64,000 nt of DNA. Origin: Tamarix chinensis. Lineage: Eukaryota; Streptophyta; Magnoliopsida; Caryophyllales; Tamaricaceae. Shown in pieces: positions 35,292-46,680 of the stretch (within the stretch, counting starts at the first letter, position 1; the number at the start of each line of letters is the position of its first letter). The stretch is from assembly GCA_030549775.1 (NCBI GenBank), contig CM060181.1, forward strand, positions 32,648,753 through 32,712,752, given 5' to 3'. Both the position numbers and the translations under genes were made by a program. The notes below the pieces were generated by a model. That model was not told the DNA's origin and searched no databases. It saw only the letters and a program-made list of their open reading frames with translations.

Positions 35292-35926
35292 TTAATTAGT
35301 CAATTAGAAAGAGTAGGATGGATAGGAAAGTGACACAAGAATTAGGGTTTTCAAAAGAAGGTGGTTGTTTCCAATGAGTTTCAATTTATACAAAAATGTA
35401 TGGTAGAAATATAAATCAAGGATCATGGGCTAAAATTATTCTTAGAACAACTATATTCTTCTAACCAAGTAAGTCGCTCAGCTTTTAGGTGTTTCACATA
35501 AAAATTATTTACCATAATCTTAATAATGTTCATATTCTCCATCAATATAAAGAACATCATCTATGAAATAAATCAAGGAGGTCTTATTGGGTTGTAATGA
35601 GAGATAAGTTTATGAGAATAGGAAATTAAATGGAATGTGGTGTGGTACTCATAAAACATTCCTTGAAGCTTTATACTCAAAATATATTTATTCACAAGAT
35701 ATTTTCCCATTTCCTTTTTCTTTTATTTAACCCTATTTTATTTTCTTTCCTCATAAATGCATCTCAAAACTTTTTTTTTGTTTTGTAGTAATATATTTTA
35801 CAACTTTAATTTTTGCCAATACTTTTCCTTCTTTTTTTTTTACTTACCCTTACCCTAAAATTATATTTTTTAACCTTTATTTTGTACATCCACCATGATT
35901 ATTTATGATATTATACTAGTAAAATA
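35292..35926. other. Unassigned AT-rich sequence
   Basis: No gene or repeat recognised; several homopolymeric T runs (35760-35870). Confidence 0.5.
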
Positions 35927-36176
35927 CTCCCTCCATATAAAAAAGAAAATCATTAGGTCATTTTTCACAATTTTTGCAAAAGTAATAAAAGTAGTAATAA
36001 AACTACACTAACACAAATCATTGAAAAATAACAAAGTATTTAATGCATATTTAATTACAAAAGTTAAGGGAAAAAATGCAAAATACTCTATTACTTTTCT
36101 AGAATGACTTTATTTTTATTATAAAAATTTGATGACATAATGACTTCCTTTTCGTTATAAAGACAATATATGGTAA
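35927..36176. mobile_element. Probable Stowaway/Tc1-mariner-like MITE, about 250 bp
   Basis: The left end reads TACTCCCTCCATATAAAAAAG, the characteristic CTCCCTCC start of plant mariner-type MITEs, preceded by TA. The right end on the opposite strand reads CCATATATTG...CGAAAAGGAAGTCATTATGTCAT, matching the left AAAAGAAAATCATTAGGTCAT at about 17 of 21 positions. The right TA duplication is not clear, so the end is approximate. Confidence 0.55.
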
Positions 36177-37234
36177 GAATTTTGTTAAGGACATGGTTTC
36201 ATAGAGTGAGTTCATGATACATAAAAAAGAATTTTAATCTTCAATGGAGTAAGAAAACAAATATAATTTAATGCCATATCCTTATATTCCTTAAATTATA
36301 TATTTATTATGTATGAAATGAATTTGTTTTTGTGGGAGCTAAAAATTGACTAAAAATAAGCTTTTTTAGGGGACTAGTTAACTTGTGGTGTGCCCACCAT
36401 CCGAATAGTTCATTGTTTTAGGTAGTTATTCTCAACATAGGATGGTAAGTCAATTGGTAATTTGAAACTATTCAACTAATGTGGCTAGTAATCTAGCTTG
36501 CATGTTGATTTTATGTTATTTTTAAATCTAAAGCTTATGTGACCTTTTGATAATTACTTTTTGGTGTTAATGAGCATATTCAATGGTTATCCAAAAATTT
36601 TGATCATAATTTTTTAGGTTACTTTTGAAATAAAATTAGAAATTTAGTTTTAAAAAAATTATATTCCCTTTATTTCCATACCTTGTTTGAGCTTATGACT
36701 CGTATTTGGTGCATATAATAGCTTGGAATGGTTTGTGAAGTATTTTAGAGGAATTTGGAGTAGAAATGTGAGCTATTATGGAATTATGTGAATATTTAAC
36801 CTTGATGAAACTAGAATTTGGAAAAATGTTAAACATAAAAGTTTTATATCCTTTTGTTAGCTTTCCAACGGGTTAAGAATCAGCTTGATTGGTGGCCAAA
36901 CAAAGAAGTTGTGACCAAAATACTGGAGATTTCCAAAGTTGAAACAAAATATGGGAGGACAATGTTTAGTGTAAATACCATGTGATTAGAACCCTAATTA
37001 GCATAATGTCATCCTCTTCTCGCCTCTTGAGTTCTCTTGTAATTTCTTGGTGAATGAGTGATTTAGGTGAGGATTTCTTTGATTCTCTTTATAATCACAA
37101 CTATTTTACATCAATAAGACCATCCGTTTCCCCAATCTATGTTTTTGAGTGTTCTTCTCTTCTCAATTCTTGTGTGTTATAATTGATTCCTATTAGATCT
37201 TATTTTTCTGAATTGGTGTCGATCCCCAAAAAAT
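36177..37234 (+). other. Presumed 5' LTR/leader side of the copia remnant
   Basis: No coding region. The stretch CTTTTGTTAGCTTTCCAACGGG (about 36850) is a word often seen in plant retrotransposon LTRs. The segment leads to a primer binding site at 37235, so part of it should be a copia LTR, but LTR ends were not located. Confidence 0.35.
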
Positions 37235-37252
37235 TGGTATCAAAGTGCAGGG
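37235..37252 (+). other. Primer binding site of the copia element (initiator tRNA-Met type)
   Basis: TGGTATCAAAGTGCAGGG resembles the TGGTATCAGAGC consensus complementary to initiator tRNA-Met used by most plant copia elements. The gag reading begins about 15 bases downstream. Confidence 0.8.
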
Positions 37253-37264
37253 TTTGTGTCAATA

Positions 37265-37985
37265 AGATTTGATATAGAGAAGTTTGATCGGTCTGTGAAC
37301 TTCATATTATGGAAGTTAAAGATGAAGGAAATCCTGATTCAAAATTGATTGGAGAAGGCGTTACTCGGGAATTCAAAGAAGTTTGATTCGATGACAGATG
37401 ATAAATTTGAGGAGATAGATCAAAGAGCCCTTTCCACTATACAGTTGTGTATGTATAATGAGGTCTTGGACGAGGTGGCTAAGGAAATAATGACATCATC
37501 CCTATGGCTCAAGCTAGAGTCTCTATACATGATGAAGTTGGTGACAAATCATTTGTTGTTGAAGAGCAAATTGCACAAGTTGAAATTAGGCAAGGGACAA
37601 CCCTTAAAATGTCATCTTGATGAATTTGACTCTATAATTATGGATATGAGAATTTAGATGTCAACTTAGAGGATGAAGATGTTGCTATTACATTGTTGTG
37701 TTCTTTGCCTACTGATATCAAACATTTTCATGAGACCATACTGTATAGGAAGGATGATGACTTAGTTCTTAATGATGTCAAGATTGCCTTGCTACTACGG
37801 GAACTGATTGAGAATCAATTGACCAGAGGTGGTTCTAGTGACTCACCTAGTGAGAGACTTGTAGGTGGGGGCAGAACTTAGGAATGGGGTTCCTGTGAGA
37901 AGAAGAAAAATTCCAGGTAAAAGTCGAGGAATAACAAATCCAAGAATATTATACGCTATGGATATCACAAGAATCAATAAAGGTA
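37265..37985 (+). pseudogene. Ty1/copia gag (UBN2-type), interrupted by the CACTA element
   Basis: The frame from 37265 reads RFDIEKFDRSVNFILWKLKM, a TGA at 37346-37348, then KFEEIDQRALSTIQLC and LWLKLESLYMMK, HLDEFDSIIMDMR, typical of copia gag (UBN2/DUF4219). Near 37650 a one-base frameshift moves the reading to LDVNLEDEDVAI, LLCSLPTDIKHFHETILY and further stops at 37879 and 37918. The frame then reaches a zinc-knuckle region (RYGYHKNQ) where the CACTA element is inserted. Joining the two sides and removing one target duplication keeps the spacing of a CX2CX4HX4C knuckle, although most of its ligands are mutated. Gag would coat element RNA; this copy is dead. Confidence 0.82.
37983..37985. 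other. Target site duplication GTA (left)
   Basis: GTA directly precedes the CACTA terminus and is repeated at 48022-48024 after the other end. Three-base duplications are characteristic of CACTA elements. Confidence 0.9.
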
Positions 37986-38002
37986 CACTACTACGGAAAC
38001 AG

Positions 38003-38338
38003 GAATTAATAACGGCACATTAGTAACGGTGGTTCGAAAACCGTCGTCAAATCCGTGAAAATTAATGCGCGGGAATTTTTAATAACGGTTTTACGTAATA
38101 ACCGTTATTAAAAGTGCAACGTAAAATTTTGCACGGGAATTTTAATAACGGTTGACGTAAAACCGTTATTAAAAATTGATTTAATAACGGTTCAAACAAG
38201 AACCGTTGTTAAAATTTCCAAAGTTTTAATAACAGTTTCTTTTAAAACCGTTATTAAATCTTGTTTTGATAACGGTTCTTGTAAGAACCGTTATTAAATC
38301 AATTTTTAATAACGGTTCTTACAGGAACCGTTATTAAT
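38003..38338. repeat. Left subterminal repeat array of the CACTA element
   Basis: About 14 copies of TAATAACGGTT or its complement AACCGTTATTA in roughly alternating orientation, so that neighbouring copies form short hairpins. CACTA transposases (TNPA type) bind subterminal repeats in studied elements; here the repeated core is inferred to be that binding site. Confidence 0.88.
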
Positions 38339-38389
38339 ATCTCCTTTTATTTTGTTCTCTTTTGTTTCGTGCCAAAAATTTCACACTCT

Positions 38390-38460
38390 GCCGCTTCCCT
38401 CTCGTACTCTCTTTCTATTGCGAACCCTTGCACCACCGTTCCGGCTCCTCTGAATTAAGG
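38390..38460 (+). promoter_or_regulatory. Possible first non-coding exon of the CACTA transcript
   Basis: A GC-richer, C/T-rich stretch that ends TGAATTAAG followed by GTAAACC, a plausible splice donor. It lies between the left subterminal repeats and the first ORF, where the promoter and leader of En/Spm-type elements are. A splice acceptor TTTGTAG at about 39768-39774 lies just before the ORF at 39785. This exon structure is inference. Confidence 0.35.
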
Positions 38461-38761
38461 TAAACCGTCGCACCGCCATCTCTCCACCACCCCTCTGCCA
38501 TTCTTGCGAACGTAGCCAGCATTTGTACCTTCGTCGTTGCCGTTCTCAACTTGTACGTCGTCGCTCCCTTTATGTATGTGTTGTTCTTCCTTCAATATTG
38601 CTTAATTTGTCTCTCTACTGATATGTATATATATATATAAATGCATGCATGTTGTACCGAAGATGTTGTGTTTGATGTGTTGTTCGAAAATCTGTCGTTC
38701 GATGTGTTGGTGAAAAAATTTGCTGTGGCCTTTTTGATTGTGGCCGGCCGAGACCTTAATA

Positions 38762-38768
<7 letters not shown>

Positions 38769-38811
<43 letters not shown>
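38769..38811. repeat. (TA)n microsatellite
   Basis: About 21 uninterrupted TA units. Confidence 0.97.
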
Positions 38812-38814
<3 letters not shown>

Positions 38815-39395
38815 GTGTTTATAATCTATTTTATAAAAATATGTATTATTATTTTAAGAGAATCCACAAGCCTAAAATATATATTATTATCATAAGATAT
38901 GTACGTTCTAAGTATAAAATTAAGGTGTATATATTTTTTTAGCACTCACATTATTATATATGCAGATGATCATGTGTATTTATATGCTTTTTTTAATATA
39001 TATTTTGTAAGACGTGTATGTTTGTTTTTCCGTAAAATGTGTGTTTATATGTGTTCTATTATATGTATATATATTTATAATATATTCATATATAAGATGT
39101 GTATATATAATCTTAAATAATTGTGGTTAGGGTTAGGGTTAGCTATAGGTTTAGGATCATTATCTTATGAGGTTTAGTGTTATTTTTTTATTATAATTTA
39201 TTAGGGTTAATTATTGTTAGGGTTAGTGGGAGGGGGGAGGGTTAGGGTTTATTGTTTATTATATTAAATATAAACTAGGGCTATAAGGAAAAATCCTAAG
39301 GATAAGGGTATTGTGCCTGGGGAAAAGTTGAGGAGGTTGGTTGGGCATCGGTGTTGTGATCGATAAAAATTAAATAGAGATGAATAATTGTGTAT

Positions 39396-39436
39396 AATAA
39401 TAATAATAATAATAATAATCATCATCATCATCATCA
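39396..39436. repeat. (AAT)n(ATC)n compound microsatellite
   Basis: Seven or so AAT units pass directly into about six ATC units. Confidence 0.95.
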
Positions 39437-39454
39437 TATAAGATTTATTAGATT

Positions 39455-39458
<4 letters not shown>

Positions 39459-39499
<41 letters not shown>
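39459..39499. repeat. (TA)n microsatellite
   Basis: About 20 uninterrupted TA units. Confidence 0.97.
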
Positions 39500-39502
<3 letters not shown>

Positions 39503-39784
39503 CTTATTAATATCTACTTGATTTTACTATGCGTAGCTTGAATGATTTGATGATAGTTTGATGTTTAGCCAGTTTGTTAAATATATAACTAAAGATTATG
39601 TCCTTATTTTAAATAGTTTGATGTTGTTAGGTTTACATAGTTGGTTATGATCTGGTAGAATATATTTATGATTTGTCTAGCTAGTTGAAGATCACTTTAT
39701 ATATTCTGTAATTTAGATCCTTTTAATTTCGAGAACAACCTTGATGATAAGATTTAGTGGTTCTCATTTGTAGGTAGTGATCAG

Positions 39785-40258
39785 ATGACATACCCTCCAC
39801 TGTATTTTCATATGGCGCCACATAGAGATGTACGGACTCATGTGATATGGTTATATAATGAGCTATGTCATTTGTACGTGAGTGGCTCATCCTATCACCC
39901 CTTCCATTTCAGATCTTATCACCTTCTGTTGACCCTGCCTCAGATAGAGCCATGGGCATCGGCTACGTCTACTTTTTTGCAGTGGTTTGTCTACCACCGT
40001 GATGCACCACACCCGAGATTTATTGAGGGTGAGATGTTTGCTAGAGAGTATGATAGGATATCGAGAGAACTGATGGTCATCGATGACGAGTGGAGGTATC
40101 GTCATAGCTTGCCTCGGAGTATCCACCTCAGTTACCCTAGAGTATCCGTGAGTAGACTCTCATTTGATGATGTCAGGGATCAAATGATATATCGTGATGA
40201 GTGGACTTTTAGAGTTATAGTTTTTAGTCGGGCTCGACGAGGCTATCGGGGGATTTAG
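39785..40258 (+). CDS. Unknown 157-residue ORF of the CACTA element
   Basis: I do not recognise this protein. It is an intact reading frame from ATG (39785) to TAG, preceded by a possible splice acceptor (TTTGTAG at about 39768-39774). Residues are rich in Tyr, Arg, His and Trp (for instance WLYNELCHLYV near the start, FLQWFVYHRDAPHPRF in the middle, DDEWRYRHSLPRSIHLSYPR toward the end), with no signal peptide, membrane span or zinc motif visible. It is about 0.37 kb upstream of the transposase gene in the same orientation, in a GC-richer patch than its flanks. It is stop-free while the transposase next to it is not. Options: an accessory element protein, a leftover exon of a longer gene, or a captured host fragment. 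Confidence 0.5.
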   Translation: MTYPPLYFHMAPHRDVRTHVIWLYNELCHLYVSGSSYHPFHFRSYHLLLTLPQIEPWASATSTFLQWFVYHRDAPHPRFIEGEMFAREYDRISRELMVIDDEWRYRHSLPRSIHLSYPRVSVSRLSFDDVRDQMIYRDEWTFRVIVFSRARRGYRGI

Positions 40259-40406
40259 TTTTAGATATGAGTTTTCGTTTTTTAGGCATTTGAGTTGTAG
40301 CAACATTTTGATGTATATAGTGCTGCTATTGCTTAAATCTTGTAGTATGCATATCTTTTGTAAATTGAACTATTAATTGTATAATATTTTGCTACGTTTG
40401 TATGTA

Positions 40407-40458
<52 letters not shown>

Positions 40459-40623
40459 GAACTCTTTGTAAGTATGAGGAGTTTCATTGATCAGCATTAA
40501 TATAATTTTGGAAACTTGTTAGCATGATTCGTATAATTTTGAAAATTATTATACTTATAATTCAATTGATTTTTAATATATAATTAATTACTTTCATGTG
40601 GGATATATCTAGATTCAAATAAT
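40259..40623 (+). other. Spacer within the CACTA element, with (TA)n
   Basis: AT-rich, holding a (TA)n tract at 40410-40456. Just before the transposase ATG, ATATCTAG at about 40606-40613 is a possible splice acceptor. Confidence 0.5.
40410..40456. repeat. (TA)n microsatellite
   Basis: About 23 uninterrupted TA units between the unknown ORF and the transposase gene. Confidence 0.97.
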
Positions 40624-43600
40624 ATGGATCGGAAATGGTTGTCTGCAAATCGTTTGTCTAGAGAATATAACGAAGGAGTGGAGTTTTTCATCAAGTTTGC
40701 AGTTGAACATGCTCGGGACAATAGTAGAATAGTCTGTCCTTGTTTGAAGTGTGCTTATATTCAGCGTGTCAACGCTAATGATTTGAGAGATCATTTATTT
40801 GTGTATGGAATTGATACAAGCTACACTTGTTGGATATGGCATGGGGAAACAGAGTCTAAATATGAAAATGACGATGCTGGGAGGGATAGTAGTGGATCAT
40901 CATTTGATAACTATGAGGGACATTCGTTAGAGGAGATGACTCAAAAGGTTGAGGAAAGTGTTCGGGATTGTCCAAAAATGTTTGAGAAGTTATTGAATGA
41001 CTCGGAGAAACCTTTGTACGGTGATTGTAAGACGTTTACGCGATTATCCGCTACTTTAAGGTTGTACAACTTAAAGGCATGTAACGGATGGAGTGATAAG
41101 AGTTTTACATAATGATTGTCGCTTGTGAAGGATATGCTTCCTGATGATAACGTTCTACCCGATCGTACGTATGAAGCGAAGAAGATTCTATCCTCTATGG
41201 GCATGAGTTATGAGAAGATACATGCATGCCCTAATGATTGTATTTTATATCGCAATGACAATGCATCTTTGGATAGTTGTCCTAATCCTGAATGCAAAGC
41301 ACCACGATACAAGAAGAACAAGGTGCCCGCTAAGGTGTTATGGTATTTTCCTATAATACCAAGATTAAGGCGGATGTTTAATGATATTGAAGATGCCAAG
41401 AACCTAAGATGGCATGCTGATGACAAGATAGATGACGGGCTTCTTAGACATCCATCTGACTCTCCACAATGGATGACGATTGATGGGTTGTTTCCTGAAT
41501 TTGGTAAAGAAGTAAGAAATGTGCGCCTTGCACTTTCAGCAGATGGAATGAATCCGCACAATCAAGGCAGCTACAGTTTATGGCCAGTGATTTTGGTTAT
41601 ATACAATTTACCTCCGTGGCTCTATATGAAACGCAAGTATATGATGTTGTCTTTACTCATTTCCGGGCCAAACCAACCTGGGAATGATATTGATGTTTAT
41701 TTGGCACCTTTGATTGATGATTTGAAGTTCTTATGGGACATGGGCGTTGAAGTATTTGATGCATATGGTTAAGAAAATTTTACTTTGAGAGCATTATTAT
41801 TCTGTACTATAAATGATTTTCCGGCATATGGCAACTTGTCAGGTTATAGTGTGAAAGGCCATTATGCATGTTCGATATGTGAGGAGAATACTTCATTTGT
41901 TCAGCTAAGACATGGCCGAAAGACTGTGTTCCTTGGGCATCGTAGGTTTTTACCGAAGAATCATCATTATCGTAGGCAAAGAAAAGCGTTCAATGGATTC
42001 CGAGAAGAAGGGCAGGCACCAATCCGGTTGACGGGTCGACAAGTGTGGCTGAAGATGAAACATTTGAGTGTCAAGTTTGGGAAGAAGAATAAAGATAAGC
42101 CTCCATCAGTTGGGTGGAAGAAGATGTCAATATTCTTCAACCTTCCTTATTGGGAATCTTTCTACGTGAGACATACCCTTGATGTGATGCATATTGAGAA
42201 AAATATATGTGACAGTCTTGTTGGCACATTACTTAATGTTCCACGCAAGACTAAAGATGGGATAAATGCTCGAATGGATATGGAAGAAATGGGTATTAGA
42301 CAAGAACTGAAACCGCGAGACAACGGAAGAAGAACATATTTACCGCCGGCGTGTCATACTCTTTCCAGAAAAGAGAAAATTTCATTTTGTGAATTCTTGC
42401 ATGGTGTCAAGGTTCCAGAAGGGTATTCTTCAAATGTCAGAAGGCTCGTGTCGATGAAAGAGTTGAAATTAATTAACATGAAGTCTCATGATTGTCATAT
42501 CTTGATGCAGCACTTGTTGCCGATAGCTATACGTGGAATTTTGCCAAAACGTGTTCGAATTACTATCACGAGGCTTTGTTGGTTTTTTAAAGCCGTCTGC
42601 TCTAAAGTTATACATCCTGATAGTTTGGATGCCTTGCAAAAAGGGATTGTGATTATTTTGTGCCAACTCGAAATGTATTTTCCACCGTCATTCTTTGACA
42701 TTATGGTACATCTAACTGTTCATTTAGTTTATGAGATAAAGATGCTAGGACCTGTTCATGGGCATTGGATGTACCCCTTTGAACGGTTTATGAAGTTGAT
42801 AAAAGGTTATGTGAAGAATCGATATCGGCCAGAAGGATGTATTGTTGAGAGTTACCTGGTGGAAGAGGCAATTGAGTTTTGCACGAAGTACTTGTCAAAT
42901 GCTGAAGCTCTTGGTATTCCTAAGTCTCGACATGCGGGCAAATTTGAAGGACAGGGTATTAGAGGCAGACAGCTTGGGCGTGTAGACCCTAACATGTTCC
43001 GTGCAGCACATCTATATGTATTACACAATAGTGATGATGTTCAGTCGTACGTTGAAGAGCATATGACTTCTTTACGGATTAAAAATCCATCCAAGACTGA
43101 GAAATGGATTATCGATAAACATAATCTTTCCTTTATCGATTGGATAAGAGATCGCATCATTCCACTCATCGGTCATTCCCCAACTTTAATTTCCGAAACG
43201 CTGCACTGGTTGTCTCAGAAACCTCGTTATGAAGTTTTTCAATATACCAGTTATGTGATCAACGGTTGCACTTTTTATACAAAAGAACAAGATGGGAAGA
43301 GTACAATGCAGAACAGTGGGGTGACTTTAGTAGCTGAGGCAATGCATGTTGCTAGTGCGAAAGACAAGAATCCAACTTATGCAGATATGAATTATTATGG
43401 TGTGATTGAACATATATGGGAGTTAGATTACACTGTATTTAAAATCCCTGTATTCGGCTGCAGATGGGTTGATAACAGCAGTGGGGTTAGATATGAAGAT
43501 GGATTCACATTAGTAGATCTTAATAGGGCAGGGCATAAACAAGACCCATTCATCTTAGCATCACAAGCGACACAAGTATTCTATGTCACTGACCCTACTG

Positions 43601-43851
43601 ATAATGGATGGTCTGTAGTACTATCTACGAAAAGAAGAAATACCAATGAATGTGATGATGAAAATGATGCCAATTGGAATAACTAGTGTGTCTCAGCTGT
43701 GCAAGCAACTCAATTATTGAACGATGATAACAATACAATTAATGAGGAGGAAATATATGTCAGGGATGATCATCGTGAAGTAATATATGTATCAGATCCT
43801 AAATCTAATCCAAAAACAAGGGGGAAAAAAAGAAGGAAAAGAAGGCAATGA
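40624..43851 (+). pseudogene. CACTA transposase (Tnp2/TNPD type), four in-frame stops
   Basis: One reading frame of 1075 codons. Residues 1-75 are a transposase-associated domain (MDRKWLSANRLSREYNEG; CPCLKCAYIQRVNANDLRDH). Next is the Tnp2/Transposase_21 domain (SMGMSYEKIHACPNDCILY, LALSADGMNPH, TINDFPAYGNLSGY, ACSICEEN). After DVMHIEKNICDSLVGTLLNV come DUF4218-like (PVHGHWMYPFERFMKLIKGY) and DUF4216-like (FGCRWVDNSSG) segments, and a Lys/Arg-rich tail that may be a nuclear signal. Stops: tandem TAA-TGA at 41110-41115, TAA at 41770 where Gln is usual, and TAG at 43684. Because family-like sequence continues on both sides of each, an intron explanation is unlikely. TNPD-type proteins cut the element ends at the TIRs. 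Confidence 0.93.
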
Positions 43852-43958
43852 GGGTAATAATATTGTAACATATAATATCTATGTTTCTTTTTTTCAACTC
43901 AATTATGCTCAATACATAACATTCTAACATAATTTATTTATTGATTTCTTTTAGAGAT
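43852..43958 (+). other. Intergenic spacer or intron between the two CACTA genes
   Basis: A GTAATA donor-like site at 43854 and a TTTCTTTTAG acceptor-like site ending at 43954 suggest that the second gene may be spliced from the same primary transcript, as in En/Spm, where two proteins come from one promoter by alternative splicing. Confidence 0.4.
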
Positions 43959-46648
43959 ATGGCCAATAAGAATATTGATAGGGACAGCAGTGATGAAGAA
44001 GGGAAAAGAGGGCCGACAATTATGAGAATCATCACAGATATGAGGAATAAAGGAGAACTAGTCGAGTTGGGATGGAATACTTACAATCTTCCCATTGGCC
44101 CTTATGCAGACATGTTTTTGACTTACATTTCACTTGTGACACGTAACCGTGTTCCTATCTCCTATAATAATTGGAAGCAGGTTCCAACGGGTCATAAGGA
44201 GCATATTTGGCAGGAAATCACGGTAAATATACAATTTTATGTAATCATTTATGTATGTAAAATTTTATTAATTTTAATACATTAATATCGGTATACATTT
44301 GTATGTCTTACAATGCAGAGAGTATTTAATGTGCCAGAGAGTAGGAAGAAATGGCTTCTTAGACATTGTGGGGAGCGTCTAAGAACATTTAGGTCATTTT
44401 TAGCTCGTAGGAAAATGTACAGAAAGAGTGATGGTTCTCTACGGCAGAATCCACCCAAACGATACGGTTTCATCGATCAAGAAAGTTGGAACCAATTTAT
44501 TGCATATCGTCTTACGGGTGATTTTAAGGTATTTGTTAGATAACAATTAAATTTTTATTATCGATCCTAGTATTGTGCATAATATTGAAATAACTATGTC
44601 ACTATGTTTTGGCTGGTGACATAGGAAAAAAGTGCCAAAAATAAAGAGATTGCGAAGCAGAATAAATAGCGGCATAATATGGCTCGCAAAGGTTATGCAG
44701 GCCTTGAAGAGGAGTTGGTATGTATTTTGTGATTTATCTATTTACAGCGTACTGACGAATTTTATAATATTGGTACATTATAAGAATATTTTTTGATTTA
44801 TAGCTCATAGCCCAAGACTTAGACCCATGTACCTCGTCCATTAATATTGGTACATTATGGAAGAAGGCTAGAGCAACAAAAGATGGATATATTAATAAAG
44901 ATGTAGATGTTGCAGCGAAAAAAATTGTAAGTTTCTAGATATTTGGAACCCTGCTTACTTTTCTTTTAGAAAACTATTATATTATGCTTATTCATGCAAG
45001 CTAATTTTACATATATTATATACATTACAGGACAAATTTCAAGCGTCAGATGGTGAGGAGGGGGTAGACCAATATAACATTATATCACAGGCTATAGGAA
45101 TTGTAGAACACCCTGGAAGACACAGGGGTCTTGGATTAGGTGTTACGAAAACGAGCGTACGTGGTCGATCTCGTGGTTCTCGTAACACTGATGAGCAAGT
45201 CGCCATCCTTACACAGAAATTGAACGTGGCATTTGAACGGATGGCAACAATGGAGCAAGAGTTGTCATTTATTAAATCTCAAGGGTATAAGCCATCCGAT
45301 TTAGTCGACCATGATCAACTTCACATACCTAATGTAAATAGTGTCAGAGACAGTTGTGAAGCTGATACACGTCTTTCTTCTCTTTCCGAGGTAAGCATTA
45401 CATAACTTTGAATTGTTATTAAATGTATTCGGTGTCATAAATAGTTAATAATGTGTAATATTTTCGTTTAGGGTTTGCATAAATGTGATTTGTTAGCGAA
45501 TGATCTTTCAACTCTTTTGGCGAAAGGAAGGGTCCGCATCAGTCACAGGACCCAAACGCAAACTGTCTACGGGTATAACTTAGCCCTACTTACAAGGCCG
45601 GTGAGTATTGGCACTCCAATCATTGGTAGTGCGCCCTTGCCTTGTTATAAAGAGGGCGATGAGGCAGCCACAGTGGTAGAAGCTCATGGAAGCTTTGTGC
45701 CTTGGCCTGTGGATCAGATACGTCTCACTACTGAAGAGGTATATATTGACATTCAATATCTTCATTAGACCTAGTTTAGTAGTTACATTGTTTATACCTT
45801 TTTCATATATATATGCTCAATACATATTTTGTTTATTATTATTATTTAAGGAATCAAAGAAGAAGACTGCTCCTGCTAGTAAAACTAAGAGAGGTACTAG
45901 TAGAACGAGCAACACAAAAGACGGCGCTGCCAAAAAAAAGAGAGCTAAATCTGAAAAATCAATTGCCCCACAAAAGATTCGTTCTTCGGAAATACGCCAA
46001 CCTCCACCAGCATTAGCTTTATTGTATTTCTATGCCCAAAACTACCTCGGGAATAATTATATTTCCATTGATTGTCGTCCTGAGTATGTTGGAAGGGACG
46101 ATGCTACTTACATGGTATCGACAGTTGACATAAGCGACATTTATAATCAGGAATGGATGTCAACCACAAGTGTCGCCGTTTATGTCACGTAAGCATTATT
46201 TCATATTTCAGATTTTAGTACTCTTGGAGACATAGAATTTTTACGACCTCTTAAGCTTATATGAGTTATTAGTTATTAACAAATATCCATTATTATTGTC
46301 GTCCATATATAGGTTGGTAGCTAGTCGCGCTGCGTTGGAGGGAATGCTTTCCTCTATTGTTTTTGTGTGCCCATACTACATAGCTGACAGTAGTACAATA
46401 ACAGAGGGTAGGCACATAAACTATTTAGTGGATCGCATTTTGATTGAGGGACACAACAAGCTCTATCTCATTCCTCACCTCGCAACTGAACATTGGGTTT
46501 TGTACGCCGTCCGACCTGATCTTAATAAAGTTTATGTGTTTGATTCCCTTAGAACCTATGACGTGCCTTTTGAGGTCGCTCGTCGTGGTGGGAAGGAATT
46601 TATAGACATGTTAGTATATTTTTCACTTCTTACTTCATTAGCTTATTT

Positions 46649-46680
<32 letters not shown>

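Larger units (their letters stand above)
38461..39784 (+). other. Presumed leader intron with microsatellites
   Basis: Contains (TA)n at 38769-38811, AAT and ATC runs at 39396-39436, (TA)n at 39459-39499, and a few GGGTTA words at 39125-39143. Open frames at 38641-39120 are generated by AT-rich and TA repeats and are not called. A leader intron fits the flanking splice-like signals but is unproven. Confidence 0.45.

Noticed and set aside
36177..37234. Complete 5' LTR of the copia element
   Set aside because: Primer site and gag follow, but no TG...CA ends and no matching second LTR were found after 48025.
38641..39120. Two plus-strand open frames of 84 and 73 codons
   Set aside because: They run through TA repeats and AT-rich sequence and encode Ile/Tyr-rich low complexity.
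39125..39143. Interstitial telomere repeat
   Set aside because: Only three GGGTTA units; the plant telomere unit is TTTAGGG and no array is present. The same holds for AACCCT words at 50860-50881.
42469..42701. Minus-strand open frames within the transposase gene
   Set aside because: Shadows of the well-supported plus-strand transposase frame.
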